Assembly (NCBI GenBank): GCA_021813405.1
Contig: JAKAKS010000031.1
Span: 1-64,000 of the forward strand
Direction of reading: 5' to 3'
Length of the DNA stretch: 64,000 nt
From: Nitrospirota bacterium
Lineage (GTDB): Bacteria > Nitrospirota > Thermodesulfovibrionia > Thermodesulfovibrionales > JdFR-88
The notes under the pieces are model-generated. The model saw nothing but the letters and a program-made list of their open reading frames with translations, was not told the DNA's origin and made no database searches. Shown here piece by piece: positions 15,103 to 23,932 of the stretch; positions within the stretch are counted from its first letter, which is position 1; each line of letters begins with the position of its first letter. The position numbers were made by a program, and so were the translations under genes.

Positions 15103-16770
15103 TTACATGGGGCAGGTGATAGAACCAAGTTTTTTTGTAAGCTCCATGTTGCCGGAATAATCAACGGGGCAGTCTATTATCGAGATGGTTTTGGCAGACA
15201 GAGCTTCCCGGAGTATCATGCCAAGGTCCCGCGGCTTTTCCACTCTGTAACCCTTTGCGCCGAATGCGCCGGCCAGCGCCATGAAATCCGGGTTGCCGAA
15301 TTGAACGCCGAACTCCTCGCCAAACCGCATCCGCTCTTTCCAGCCTATAAGCCCGTAAGCGCCGTCATTGAATATCAGCACCGGGAAGGAAACGCCCAGC
15401 CTGCGCGCGGTCTCCAGTTCCGAAAGGCTCATCATGAATCCGCCGTCGCCGACAGCCGCAAGCACCTTTCTTTCCGGGCACAGCAGCTTGGCAGAGATGG
15501 CCGTGGGTATGGCAAACCCCATCGAGGCAAGCCCGTTGGAGATAAGCACGGTATTGGGGCTGAAGGCCTCGTAGAAGCGGGCTATCCATATCTTGTGCGC
15601 GCCAACGTCGCTGATCAGGATATCTTTTTTGTCCAGGGCCTCTCTCATCGCCCGCACTATCCGGGAAGGTTTTGGCGGGGACTGTCCGTCCTTGCCGCCG
15701 TCCTTGTTGCCGTACATGCCAATATCAAGCCCGTTATGCGCCAGTTCCCTTATCTTCATGAAATATGCTGGCGCCGGTCTGCTGAAGTCCCCGGCCCTTG
15801 TTAGAATGGACAGGGTCTTTTTTATATCCCCTATCAGCTCCAGGCTTTTAAACGGGAATTCGGCCTCCGCCGGGGTTGCGCTGATATGCACAACCGATTT
15901 GGCCAGCATCTTTTCATCCGCTTTTTTACTCCATGACGCGGGGTTGAACTCCACCGGGTCAAACCCGATTGTGATTATAAGGTCCGCTTTCTCCAGCCCG
16001 CAGGTTATAAAATCTCTCTGCTGAAGCCCCACTGTGGAGATATATAAAGGGTCGTCTGCCGGTACTGCGCCAAGCGCCATGAATGTGACAGCCGCAGGCA
16101 GGTTGAACTTCCGTATGAACTTCAGAAGCGCGGCCGATGCCCCTGCGCGCAGCACGCCGTTTCCGGCCACCACTAAAGGATTGGATGCTGATTTTATAAG
16201 CTCAAGCGCGGCTGTTATATCGGATTTGGCAGGCTCAGGATGTACCGGCTGGTACGGGGGCAGAGGCTGGCCCTGGGCGTCCATGCAGGCAACGTCCTCA
16301 GGCAGTTCCAGGTGCACCGGGCCGGGCTTTTCCGCCTGCGCCACCCTGAACGCCTTTTTGATTATGTCGGGGATATTTTTGCCGCCGATGCTTGCGCCCC
16401 ATTTGGTAACAGGCTTGTAGATGGACATTATGTCTATGTATTGATGGGCCTCGCGGAATGTTTCGGAAAGGCTCTTCTGAGCGGTTATGGCTATCATCGG
16501 GGCAAAGTCCAGATAGGCGTCCGCCACCCCGGTAAGCAGGTTCATGGCCCCAGGCCCCAGAGTAGACAGGCAAACCCCGGGGCGGCCGGTGAGCCGGCCC
16601 CATCCAGCGGCCATGAAAGAGGCCCCGCGCTCATCCCTTGCCGTCACGAAATGGATGCCGGAGCTTGCTATGTTTTTCAGGAATTCTATGTTCTCTTCAC
16701 CCGGCACCCCGAAGATGTGCCGTACCCCTTCGGCCTCAAGGCACCTTACTATCAGTTCCGCCGCTTTCAT
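15103..16770 (-). CDS. Thiamine-diphosphate enzyme, acetolactate synthase large-subunit type
   Basis: A 555-residue ThDP enzyme that closely resembles catabolic/anabolic acetolactate synthases (condensing two pyruvates to acetolactate). Visible parts: the N-terminal Pyr domain with the catalytic Glu in RDERGASFMA, GVCLSTLGPGAMNLLTG, the central domain NPLVVAGNGVLRAGA, and the C-terminal PP domain with the ThDP motif GDGGFMMS...FPVLIFNDGAYGLI. The FAD-binding central region looks shorter than in classical IlvB, and no regulatory IlvN subunit is nearby. It may therefore be an AlsS-like or other 2-oxo-acid ThDP enzyme. Its start overlaps the HAD gene stop. Confidence 0.82.
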   Translation of the reverse strand: MKAAELIVRCLEAEGVRHIFGVPGEENIEFLKNIASSGIHFVTARDERGASFMAAGWGRLTGRPGVCLSTLGPGAMNLLTGVADAYLDFAPMIAITAQKSLSETFREAHQYIDIMSIYKPVTKWGASIGGKNIPDIIKKAFRVAQAEKPGPVHLELPEDVACMDAQGQPLPPYQPVHPEPAKSDITAALELIKSASNPLVVAGNGVLRAGASAALLKFIRKFNLPAAVTFMALGAVPADDPLYISTVGLQQRDFITCGLEKADLIITIGFDPVEFNPASWSKKADEKMLAKSVVHISATPAEAEFPFKSLELIGDIKKTLSILTRAGDFSRPAPAYFMKIRELAHNGLDIGMYGNKDGGKDGQSPPKPSRIVRAMREALDKKDILISDVGAHKIWIARFYEAFSPNTVLISNGLASMGFAIPTAISAKLLCPERKVLAAVGDGGFMMSLSELETARRLGVSFPVLIFNDGAYGLIGWKERMRFGEEFGVQFGNPDFMALAGAFGAKGYRVEKPRDLGMILREALSAKTISIIDCPVDYSGNMELTKKLGSITCPM

Positions 16771-17432
16771 TTCATAAGCTCCTTGAAATCCGTGACCACC
16801 TGGAAATCATGGCTCTCCTTTTTCTTCCTGGTTACAGTCCTGGAGGCCGCCTTGCCCTTAAGGTAAAGATATTTTATCCCGAATTGCCTGGCAGTCCGCA
16901 GTATGGCCACAGTATCGTCTATGAATGCAGTGCGCTCATTCCGGAAGCCAAGCCTCTTTCTGGCATCTTCCCAGAATGCCAGGTTCTCCTTCGCCGCGCC
17001 AACTTCCCAGGAGGCCAGCACGTGGTCAAAATATCCGCCGATACCGGTCTTCTTGAATTTTATCTCAACCGCCTTGTAGTGTGCGTTTGTAACAAGATAT
17101 ATTTTTTTGCCTGAATGCTTCAGCATCCCTAAAAATTCTTCAACGTGCGGGTGCACTTCTATGAGGTGTTTTATCTGCTCTTTCAGGGCGGGGATGTCCA
17201 GCCCAAGCTCGCGGGACCAGAAATCAAGATCGGTCCAGTTCAGCGTGCCCTCATGCGCCTTGTACTTTTCAAGGAGCTGCTTCTTTGCCTCCCCGAAAGT
17301 CACGTCGAATTTTTCCGCGTATTTCTCCGGCACAAGATGCTCCCAGAAGTAATCGTCAAAGTACTTGTCCAGAAGCGTGCCGTCCAGGTCCAAAAGTACG
17401 CAGTCTATTTCGTCCAAAGGGAAAAGAGCCAT
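16767..17432 (-). CDS. HAD-superfamily phosphatase, YrfG-like (GMP/IMP nucleotidase type)
   Basis: A 221-residue HAD hydrolase with the nucleophile motif DLDGTLLDKYFDDYFWEHL near residues 15-33, motif II VTNAH, a conserved Lys region, and motif IV FIDDT. The DDYFWEHL extension and overall length match YrfG-like 5'-nucleotidases acting on GMP/IMP, but the substrate in this organism is unproven. The stop codon overlaps the start of the ThDP enzyme gene (4 bp). The C-terminal end is unusually Lys-rich (TVTRKKKES). Confidence 0.82.
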   Translation of the reverse strand: MALFPLDEIDCVLLDLDGTLLDKYFDDYFWEHLVPEKYAEKFDVTFGEAKKQLLEKYKAHEGTLNWTDLDFWSRELGLDIPALKEQIKHLIEVHPHVEEFLGMLKHSGKKIYLVTNAHYKAVEIKFKKTGIGGYFDHVLASWEVGAAKENLAFWEDARKRLGFRNERTAFIDDTVAILRTARQFGIKYLYLKGKAASRTVTRKKKESHDFQVVTDFKELMK

Positions 17433-17551
17433 AGGTTACATTGTAACCCAGAAAGAACCTATCTCAAAATAGATTCTGGCTATAAGAGGCAGAAGCCGCG
17501 GCACGGCATTGTCCATATGACATGGCTTGAAGGCAATTGGCGCAGGTATTG

Positions 17552-18142
17552 TTAAATCTTGCCCTTGGTAGACGGAACACGCCCTGCCTGCCGGGGGTCC
17601 AGCGATACGGCTTCCATGATGGCCCGGCCAACGGCCTTGAAAACGGCCTCTATCATGTGGTGCACGTTTCTTCCATATGGGACCTGGATGTGCAGCGTCA
17701 TCCCGGCGTTGCCCGCAAGCGCCTGGAAGAAATCCTGCGCCAGGTCCGCATCGAAATCCTTTATTTTGGCCTTTTTGGGGAGGGCCAGATTATAAACCAG
17801 GTACGGTCTGCCGCTTATGTCCAGATATGCATGGGCCAGGGCCTCGTCCATAGGCACGGCGGCCGCGCCGTACCTGCGTATGCCTTTCATATCGCCCAGG
17901 GCCTCTTTTATGGCCTTGCCAAGCGCGATGCCCACGTCCTCCACCGTGTGGTGGTAATCCACGTCCACGTCCCCTTTGGCCTTGATCTTCAGGTCCATAA
18001 GTCCGTGGCGGCTCATAAGCGTGAGCATGTGGTCAAAAAAAGGGACGGAGGTTTTTATATCGTTATTGCCTTTTCCGTCCAGGTTTATTTCAAGAGCGAT
18101 ATCGGTTTCCCTGGTCTTTCTTTTAAGCGATGCCTTTCTCAT
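17552..18142 (-). CDS. hisB: Imidazoleglycerol-phosphate dehydratase
   Basis: Removes water from imidazoleglycerol phosphate in histidine synthesis. The 196-residue monofunctional protein has the metal-binding motifs [23 protein letters not shown] and the C-terminal STKGKI. It overlaps hisC by 4 bp, which is transcribed just before it on the minus strand, so the two are translationally coupled. A 119-bp gap separates it from the HAD gene. Confidence 0.95.
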   Translation of the reverse strand: MRKASLKRKTRETDIALEINLDGKGNNDIKTSVPFFDHMLTLMSRHGLMDLKIKAKGDVDVDYHHTVEDVGIALGKAIKEALGDMKGIRRYGAAAVPMDEALAHAYLDISGRPYLVYNLALPKKAKIKDFDADLAQDFFQALAGNAGMTLHIQVPYGRNVHHMIEAVFKAVGRAIMEAVSLDPRQAGRVPSTKGKI

Positions 18143-19221
18143 TTGAGGGCCCTCTTCATGGCTTTTATGAACAGCTCATTTTCCTTGCGGGCGCCAACGG
18201 TCACCCGCACATATTCCTGTCCGCCGGGCACCACGATATGCCTGAGGCGCACTCCGGCGCTGCGGTAAACGTTTTCGCACAGGGCGGGCGCTGTAATCCC
18301 CTTTTTGTGGCTTACCGAAAACAAAATGAAATTGGCGCTTGTAGGATGCGGGGTTATGCCCTGCATGGCCGACAGCGCCCTGAAAAGCCTGCCGCGCTCC
18401 GCGATTATCTTTTCAATGGACCTGTTAAGCGGGGCGGGATTGCCCAGCGCCCCGGTAGCGGCAGCCTGCGAAAGGGAGTTTACGTTAAAAGGGAGCCGCA
18501 CTTTGTCCACCTCGTTTATGACCTCCGGTACGGCTATGAGAAACCCGAGCCGCAGCGCGGCAAACCCTATCTTTGAGAGCGTCTTCAGGACTGCGATATT
18601 TGGATGTTTTTTTATCTGCCTTATGAAACTCTTTTGCCCGGAGAAGGCCTGATATGCCTCATCCACAACCACCAGCCCACGGCTTTTTGCGGCAATTTTC
18701 AGGATGTCCGCCTGGGAAAAAGAATTGCCCGTGGGGTTGTTGGGCGTGCTTAAAAAAACCATGCAGGGGCCTTTGGCGGCCTCTTTTATGATGGCGGGCG
18801 TATCCAGTGCGAAATTTTTCTTAAGCGGAATTTCGAGCGTCTTTTCATTCAGCGCCTGCGCAATCTTGCCGTACATGGAAAATGTGGGGGTAGGGGAGAT
18901 CACCGGCCCCTTGAAGGCGCATATCAGGTTGAAGATAAGCTCGTCGGAGCCGTTGCCGTGCAGTATCCAGTCCGTGCCGATCTTTTCGTCCAGGAAACCG
19001 GCAAGGGCCTCTTTAAGCGCCCTGGCCTGAGGGTCCGGATACCTGTTGGGTTGCACCTCAAGCATGGCCTGGTAATCTATTGCTGCCGGGTACGGGCTTT
19101 CGTTTGCGTCCAGTTTGGCAGTGCAGGGAATTTCTTCGGCAGTATAAGGGACAAGCCTGCGTATGTTGGGGCGCACCAGGCCGCCCAGTTTAAGGCCATT
19201 GGTTGTTTTTACTGAGCTCAT
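18139..19221 (-). CDS. hisC: Histidinol-phosphate aminotransferase (histidine-operon copy)
   Basis: A PLP enzyme of 360 residues that transaminates imidazole-acetol phosphate. Family features: [34 protein letters not shown], the Schiff-base Lys in [16 protein letters not shown] and the final RVTVG. Coupling to hisB by an ATGA overlap makes histidine synthesis the likely job. A second HisC-like gene (40263-41348) sits in the aromatic operon. No good ribosome-binding site is visible before the ATG. Confidence 0.93.
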   Translation of the reverse strand: MSSVKTTNGLKLGGLVRPNIRRLVPYTAEEIPCTAKLDANESPYPAAIDYQAMLEVQPNRYPDPQARALKEALAGFLDEKIGTDWILHGNGSDELIFNLICAFKGPVISPTPTFSMYGKIAQALNEKTLEIPLKKNFALDTPAIIKEAAKGPCMVFLSTPNNPTGNSFSQADILKIAAKSRGLVVVDEAYQAFSGQKSFIRQIKKHPNIAVLKTLSKIGFAALRLGFLIAVPEVINEVDKVRLPFNVNSLSQAAATGALGNPAPLNRSIEKIIAERGRLFRALSAMQGITPHPTSANFILFSVSHKKGITAPALCENVYRSAGVRLRHIVVPGGQEYVRVTVGARKENELFIKAMKRALK

Positions 19222-19313
19222 TTTTAAAGGGGATTATAACATATATATGGGTGGCCACCGGAGACGGAAACCTCTTATAATATTGTGTTCACAAAAAACC
19301 CAGGGGGCGGAAA

Positions 19314-20090
19314 ATGAGACTTGACCTCTCGATAATAAAGCTGGCAGCCTTTGCGGCCGTTGTGGTGGTGTTCGGGGTTCAGGCGGCAATCGCCGGCGAT
19401 CAGTGCTATGATCTTGGGAAAAAAGGGCATCATCATCAGGCAATTAATGCGTGCACCGGCGAGATAAATTCCGGCTTGCACACAGGCCACAACCTTGCCA
19501 TTTTGTACGTGAACCGCGGCGCGGATTACGGGGCAACCGGCCAGTTTACCCTTGCGATTGCGGACTTCAGCAAGGCCATAGATGTGGACCCGTCAAACAC
19601 CAACGCATATGAGGGCCGCGGCGCGGCTTACGCCCTTAACAGCCAGTACGCACTGGCCATGGATGATTTTAAAAAGGCATTGCAGATGGACCAGTATCTT
19701 GCCGATGACTATATCGGCGTTGGCGGGTTTGCCCAGTTAAACGGTAGCGGTGATATAACCGCCCCCGGGAAAAACAGGCATGATTATTCGCTGGTTACTT
19801 TTGATGCCTCCGTCTGCCATGAAGGCGGGCAGCTGATAATAAACGGCCGGGCAGGCAAGGGGCAAAGCGCCGCTTCGTTCGATATCTTCCTTGCTAACCA
19901 GCCAGTAACCATCAGCGGCCGCCCGGTATCCTGCGGCCATGCCTACGATGTGCACCCCGGTTCTCCTTACATCTTAAGCTGCATATTCCCTGCCGGCCAG
20001 AAGCTGACATTTGGCGCTGAGGGCAGCTGGTTCAGCCCTGCCGGGTCCACAAACACCCATACCTATTACGCGATTATAAATTGCAAGTAG
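19314..20090 (+). CDS. Exported TPR-repeat protein
   Basis: A 258-residue protein with a signal peptide ending AAIAG (about residue 28) and two clear tetratricopeptide repeats at about residues 60-130 (VNRGADYGATGQFTLAIADF, GRGAAYALNSQYALAMDDF). A Cys-containing C-terminal domain of about 110 residues (SVCHEGG, PVSCGHAY, ILSCIFP) matches nothing I recognise. TPRs normally hold partner proteins, so a periplasmic scaffold is plausible. It is divergently transcribed from hisC and convergent with tyrS. Confidence 0.75.
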   Translation: MRLDLSIIKLAAFAAVVVVFGVQAAIAGDQCYDLGKKGHHHQAINACTGEINSGLHTGHNLAILYVNRGADYGATGQFTLAIADFSKAIDVDPSNTNAYEGRGAAYALNSQYALAMDDFKKALQMDQYLADDYIGVGGFAQLNGSGDITAPGKNRHDYSLVTFDASVCHEGGQLIINGRAGKGQSAASFDIFLANQPVTISGRPVSCGHAYDVHPGSPYILSCIFPAGQKLTFGAEGSWFSPAGSTNTHTYYAIINCK

Positions 20091-20134
20091 GCAGCATAAG
20101 GCGGATTGAAAGAAGGGATTAAAGCGCTGCTGCT

Positions 20135-21349
20135 TTAAGCCGGTATGATGCGGGCGTATTTCCTGCGGCCTACGCTTATAACATATTCGCCCTTCTGAAG
20201 TTTTTCCGCGGGGTCCGAAACCTTTTCGCCGTTTACCTTCACGCCGCCCTGCTTTATAAGCCGCTGTGCCTCGGAGGTGCTTGGCGCAAGCCCCGCCGCC
20301 TTCATGGCCTTTGGAATCCACAGCCTGCCTTCGTCCCATTCAAGTTTTACCACGGGCATGTCTTCCGGCACCTCGCGCTCCTTGAAGACGCGCGCGAATT
20401 CGGCCTTTGCGGCTTCGGCCTTGTCTTTTCCATGATATCTTTCCACCAGTTCGGAGGCCAGCGCCTCCTTGGCCCTCATCGGATGCACGGAGCCATTTTT
20501 TATGCCCTCCTGCAATTGCCGGAGCGCCTCGTTGGAGATATGGCTTAAAAGCTCGTAATACCTGAGCATCAGGGTATCCGTTACGGACATCACCTTGCCA
20601 AACATCTGGAAGGGTTCCTCTTCTATGCCTATGTAGTTGCCAAGGCTCTTGGACATTTTTTTCACCCCGTCCAGGCCTTCTAATAAAGGCATCAGCACGA
20701 TATTCTGCGGCTCCATGCCGTATGCCTTCTGAAGCTCCCGCCCAACTATAAGGTTGAACTTCTGGTCCGTGCCGCCAAGCTCCACGTCCGCCTTCAGCTC
20801 CACCGAATCGTAACCCTGGATAAGCGGGTACATGAACTCGTGAATGCTGATTGGGCTCTGGCTTTGGAAGCGCGTCTTGAAATCCTCGCGCTCAAGCATC
20901 CGGGCAACGGTATATTGGCTTGCAAGCCGTATCATCTCCCCGGAGCTCAGGCGCCCCATCCAGCGGGAGTTGAACTCGATGCGGGTCTTTTCCCGGTCCA
21001 GTATCTTGTATATCTGCTCCTTGTAAGTGGCCGCGTTTGCCGCCACCTGGTCCATGGTGAGGGGCTTTCTGGTCTCGCTTTTACCGCTTGGGTCGCCAAT
21101 CATTCCGGTGAAATCGCCGATAAGGAAGATGACCTCATGGCCCAAATCCTGGAACTGGCGCATCTTTTCCAGAAGCACGGTGTGGCCAAGGTGGATGTCC
21201 GGCGCGGTTGGGTCGAACCCGGCCTTTATCTTTAAAGGCCTGCCCTTTTTGAGCTTATCAAGCAGTTCCGCCTCGGAGATTATCTCTGAAACGCCCCGCT
21301 TTATTATGTCCATCTGCCTGGTTGCGTCCATCATGGGAATACCTATCAT
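20135..21349 (-). CDS. tyrS: Tyrosyl-tRNA synthetase
   Basis: Charges tRNA-Tyr. The 404-residue protein has the class I signatures [10 protein letters not shown] (HIGH) and [10 protein letters not shown] (KMSKS). It also has [15 protein letters not shown], the tyrosine pocket [24 protein letters not shown], and a C-terminal S4 RNA-binding domain ([17 protein letters not shown]). The region length fits the TyrS/TyrZ type 2 group. Alternative in-frame ATGs lie 5 and 6 codons in, and none has a clear ribosome-binding site. Confidence 0.94.
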   Translation of the reverse strand: MIGIPMMDATRQMDIIKRGVSEIISEAELLDKLKKGRPLKIKAGFDPTAPDIHLGHTVLLEKMRQFQDLGHEVIFLIGDFTGMIGDPSGKSETRKPLTMDQVAANAATYKEQIYKILDREKTRIEFNSRWMGRLSSGEMIRLASQYTVARMLEREDFKTRFQSQSPISIHEFMYPLIQGYDSVELKADVELGGTDQKFNLIVGRELQKAYGMEPQNIVLMPLLEGLDGVKKMSKSLGNYIGIEEEPFQMFGKVMSVTDTLMLRYYELLSHISNEALRQLQEGIKNGSVHPMRAKEALASELVERYHGKDKAEAAKAEFARVFKEREVPEDMPVVKLEWDEGRLWIPKAMKAAGLAPSTSEAQRLIKQGGVKVNGEKVSDPAEKLQKGEYVISVGRRKYARIIPA

Positions 21350-21388
21350 AAAGCGCGCGGGAGGGAGCAGTCAAACATCTGAAAAGTA

Positions 21389-21428
21389 TTGACAGTATAT
21401 ATTCAAACATGCTAATGTTTGCATATAT
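21389..21428 (+). promoter_or_regulatory. Promoter plus ArsR-type operator of the arsR-selD-tauE operon
   Basis: A perfect -35 TTGACA (21389-21394) is followed by a palindrome: TATATTCAAACAT (21398-21410), GCTA, ATGTTTGCATATA (21415-21427), 12 of 13 arm positions matched. The palindrome covers the spacer and -10 region and resembles known ArsR/SmtB operators (ATTCAAAC...GTTTG-AT). Autorepression by the following gene product is likely. Confidence 0.75.
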
Positions 21429-21440
21429 TTTGGAGGGAGA

Positions 21441-21782
21441 ATGGTTGCCCAATTGGACAAGATAGAGCTTTTGAAGGCCGTGGCCCATCCGGTGCGGATA
21501 AAGATACTTGAGGAGCTTTCCACGGGCGTCAAATGCGTTAGCGATTTTGAGGAGTTTCTGGGTATAAACCAGCCCAACGTCTCTCAGCATCTTTCAGCCC
21601 TGAGGAGCAAGGGCGTAATAGATTATTATGTAGACGGCAGGCTCCGGTGCTACTTCCTTGTGGATGCTTTCATCCCCGATCTGCTGGAGATTTTAAAAAA
21701 AGAATATGCGGAGCCTTTGCCCGCCCCTGCGTGCTGCCCGGTTACAAGGAAAGGCAAATACCCTGGGGATAGAAGAAGGTAA
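21441..21782 (+). CDS. ArsR/SmtB-family transcriptional repressor
   Basis: A 113-residue winged-helix regulator with the family core LLKAVAHPVRIKILEEL, a recognition helix in INQPNVSQHLSALRSKGVI, and the wing YYVDGRLRCYFL. Cys residues that might sense a thiophilic ligand are C32 (VKCVSDF), one in the wing and a CC pair near the C-terminus (APACCPVT). There is no classical ELCVCDL arsenic site. GGAGGGAGA precedes the ATG. It overlies its own operator and is 19 bp ahead of selD, so it probably controls selenide metabolism or an oxyanion response. Confidence 0.88.
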   Translation: MVAQLDKIELLKAVAHPVRIKILEELSTGVKCVSDFEEFLGINQPNVSQHLSALRSKGVIDYYVDGRLRCYFLVDAFIPDLLEILKKEYAEPLPAPACCPVTRKGKYPGDRRR

Positions 21783-21801
21783 TGCCCGAAAGGAGGCCAT
21801 T

Positions 21802-22866
21802 ATGGAAATTATAAGGAACAACAAGAGTGTAAAGCTTACCGCGATGTCCAGCTGCGCCGGGTGAGCGGCCAAATTCAGTCCTAAGGACCTGTCCCAGGTG
21901 CTGGGGCAGCTGCCGCCCATAATGGACCCCAACGTCCTTGTGGGCTCTTCAAATGCCGATGATGCCGGCGTTTACAAGGTAAATGACGAAACGGCCATAG
22001 TCCTTACTGTAGATTTCTTTACCCCCATCGTGGACGACCCTTACATGTTCGGGGCCATAGCCGCGGCCAACTCGCTTTCCGATGTCTACGCCATGGGGGC
22101 AAGGCCGGTTGTCAGCCTTAACGTTGCCATGTTCCCCGGCGATGCCGAGTTCTTCCCCTCGCTCAAGCAGATTATGCAGGGAGGGATAGACAAGATGGCC
22201 GAGGCCGGTGTTCCAATTATCGGCGGGCATACGATAAAGGACAAGGAGCCCAAGTTCGGCTATACGGTTATGGGCCTTGTCCATCCGGAGAAAATACTGG
22301 ACAACGCGAAGGCCAGACCGGGAGACGCCATAATCCTCACAAAACCCATCGGCACCGGCGTAATTTCAACAGGGGTGAAGCAGGGGGTTGTGGATGCGGC
22401 CACCGCGGACTTGTTCACAAAATCGATGGCGGCGCTGAACAAGAGGGGGGGCGAGATAATGGTGGAAGTGGGCGTAAGTACTGCCACTGATATAACCGGG
22501 TTCGGGCTGCTAGGGCACATGATTGAGGTGCTTGCTGCAAGCCGCGTTTCCGCAAGTGTTTACGCAAACGAAGTCCCCTATTTCAAAGCGGCAATAGAAC
22601 TTGCGCAGCGCAATATTGCGCCTGGCGGCACCATAGCCAATCTCAAAAATTATGAGCAGTATGTGGAATGGGGCAGCGGAGTTTCCGAAACCAGCAAAGT
22701 GCTGCTTAACGACGCGCAGACCTCCGGCGGTCTGCTGATTTTTGTGCCGCAGGCCAATAAAGCAAGGCTGGTGGAAGCGCTGCAAAAGGAAGGCGTTCTG
22801 GCGGCGCATATAGGCGATGTCACCGGCAAAAACGAATCGGCGGCCAGGATTAAAGTGGAGGCCTGA
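21802..22866 (+). CDS. selD: Selenide, water dikinase with an in-frame UGA (selenocysteine)
   Basis: SelD makes selenophosphate from selenide and ATP for Sec-tRNA and selenouridine. The true start is ATG 21802 with AGGAGG 5 nt upstream. Codon 21 (21862-21864) is TGA in the context SSCAG-U-AAKFSP, exactly the catalytic Cys/Sec position of the family, followed by an uninterrupted 333-residue body (DDAGVYKVND, GAIAAANSLSDVYAMGARPV, GGHTIKD, TSGGLL). The product is therefore a 354-residue selenoprotein, and the cell must have selA, selB and selC elsewhere. A naive gene caller would start near 21898 and lose the active site. The stop overlaps the next gene (TGATG). Confidence 0.92.
21865..21910 (+). 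promoter_or_regulatory. Candidate bacterial SECIS element in selD mRNA
   Basis: Just behind the UGA a small hairpin can form: CAGTCC (21876-21881), loop TAA, GGACCTG (21885-21891, one bulged C). That is about 12-27 nt after the UGA, within the range used by SelB. The fold was judged by eye only. Confidence 0.35.
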
Positions 22867-23648
22867 TGGGCCTTCAGCTTTATCTTTTCCTGATACTGGC
22901 GGGCGCGCTTGGCGGTTTTCTTTCCGGGCTGCTGGGGATAGGGGGCGGGATCATCATGTTCCCGCTCCTTTTGTATGCGCCTTCCGTACTGGGGCTGCCC
23001 GCCATAGGGGTTAAAAGCATCACCGGGCTTACCATCACCCAGGCATTCTTCGCCGGGATGTCCGCGCTTGTTTTTTACAGGAAGGAGCGCCTTGTAAACC
23101 GGGGGCTTGTGCTGACACTCGGTCTTGCGCTCTTCTGCTCCTCCCTGGCGGGTTCGCTTTTTTCCAAAAGGGTGGGGGACGGGCCGCTGCTGGTGATTTA
23201 CGGGATGCTTGCGCTATTTGCCGCCGTAACGATGCTGATTCCGCGCAATTATGAAATGGACGGCCTGAAAAGCGAGCGCGTCACATTCAATAAACTGCTG
23301 GCGCTGTCTTACGGGGTGGGCGTGGGTTTTCTCCTTGGCATGGTGGGGCAGGCCGGGGCTTTTATAACGATCCCGCTTATGCTCTACATTCTTAAAATTC
23401 CTCTGCGCGTAGCCGTGGGCAGCACGCTTGCCATCGGGCTTTTCTCGTCCACCGCAACGCTGATAGGGAAAGCGGCAACCGGGCAGGTGCGCTTTGATAT
23501 GGCCGCCGCCCTGCTGGTTGGGGCTATCCCGATGGCTTATGCGGGGGGCGCAATCGGGAAGAAGACGAGCACCAAATTTTTAAAGTGGCTGCTGGCAGCC
23601 ATCATCTGTGCTGCCGCGGTAAAAATTTGGGCTGATATTCTTTTTTAA
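22866..23648 (+). CDS. TauE/SafE-family membrane transporter
   Basis: A 260-residue integral membrane protein with about eight helices. It has the duplicated family signature LSGLLGIGGGIIMFPLLL near the N-terminus and FLLGMVGQAGAFITIPLML in the second half. The family transports sulfur-containing anions (sulfite, sulfoacetate and similar) and other small anions. Here the ATG overlaps the selD stop (TGATG) under an ArsR regulator, which suggests export or import of a selenium or sulfur oxyanion. The substrate is inference only. Confidence 0.85.
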   Translation: MGLQLYLFLILAGALGGFLSGLLGIGGGIIMFPLLLYAPSVLGLPAIGVKSITGLTITQAFFAGMSALVFYRKERLVNRGLVLTLGLALFCSSLAGSLFSKRVGDGPLLVIYGMLALFAAVTMLIPRNYEMDGLKSERVTFNKLLALSYGVGVGFLLGMVGQAGAFITIPLMLYILKIPLRVAVGSTLAIGLFSSTATLIGKAATGQVRFDMAAALLVGAIPMAYAGGAIGKKTSTKFLKWLLAAIICAAAVKIWADILF

Positions 23649-23690
23649 AATCTGTCTTAAAACTGCTTCTGGTTGCAAGAGGCTGAAATG

Positions 23691-23862
23691 AAGCGAGGCG
23701 AGGCCGAATGCAGACGAACACCGCCCCGCTGAAAAATCAGAGGGCAAATGGGCATTGGCAATTTGAATCAAGCATGACAGATGCGAAGGCTATGGACCCA
23801 GGCTTTCGCCCGGAGACTGTCTTGGGAGCACGCCATATACCCATAGGAACCCCAGAAGAGCC
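23691..23862 (+). repeat. Conserved intergenic sequence, copy A (shares two blocks with 31285-31454)
   Basis: Block 1 (23691-23726) matches the minus strand at 31419-31454 at 32 of 36 positions: AAGCGAGGCGAGG is identical, then GCAGACG and ACACCGCCC. Block 2 (23828-23840, GCACGCCATATAC) is identical to the minus strand of 31307-31319, and both copies then continue GGAA, CAG and AGCC with small gaps. Between the blocks the sequences diverge. Neither copy holds a convincing gene: the matching reading frame is broken by stop codons here. It may be a structured RNA, a decayed element or a repeat family. The rest of 23649-23932 shows nothing I recognise. Confidence 0.6.
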
Positions 23863-23932
23863 AAAAAATAAAACAAAATAAAAGAATACTGTGGAACTGT
23901 AGCGCTGTCGCACCGTTTATGTAAAATATACA

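Noticed and set aside
15013-15804. A 263-codon open frame antisense to the ThDP-enzyme gene
   Set aside because: Opposite a conserved enzyme gene, with no signal or family features.
21898-22866. selD as an N-terminally truncated gene or a pseudogene with a stop codon
   Set aside because: The only stop is a TGA at the catalytic Cys/Sec codon, with a perfect start and ribosome-binding site upstream and no other defects; selenocysteine is the simpler reading.
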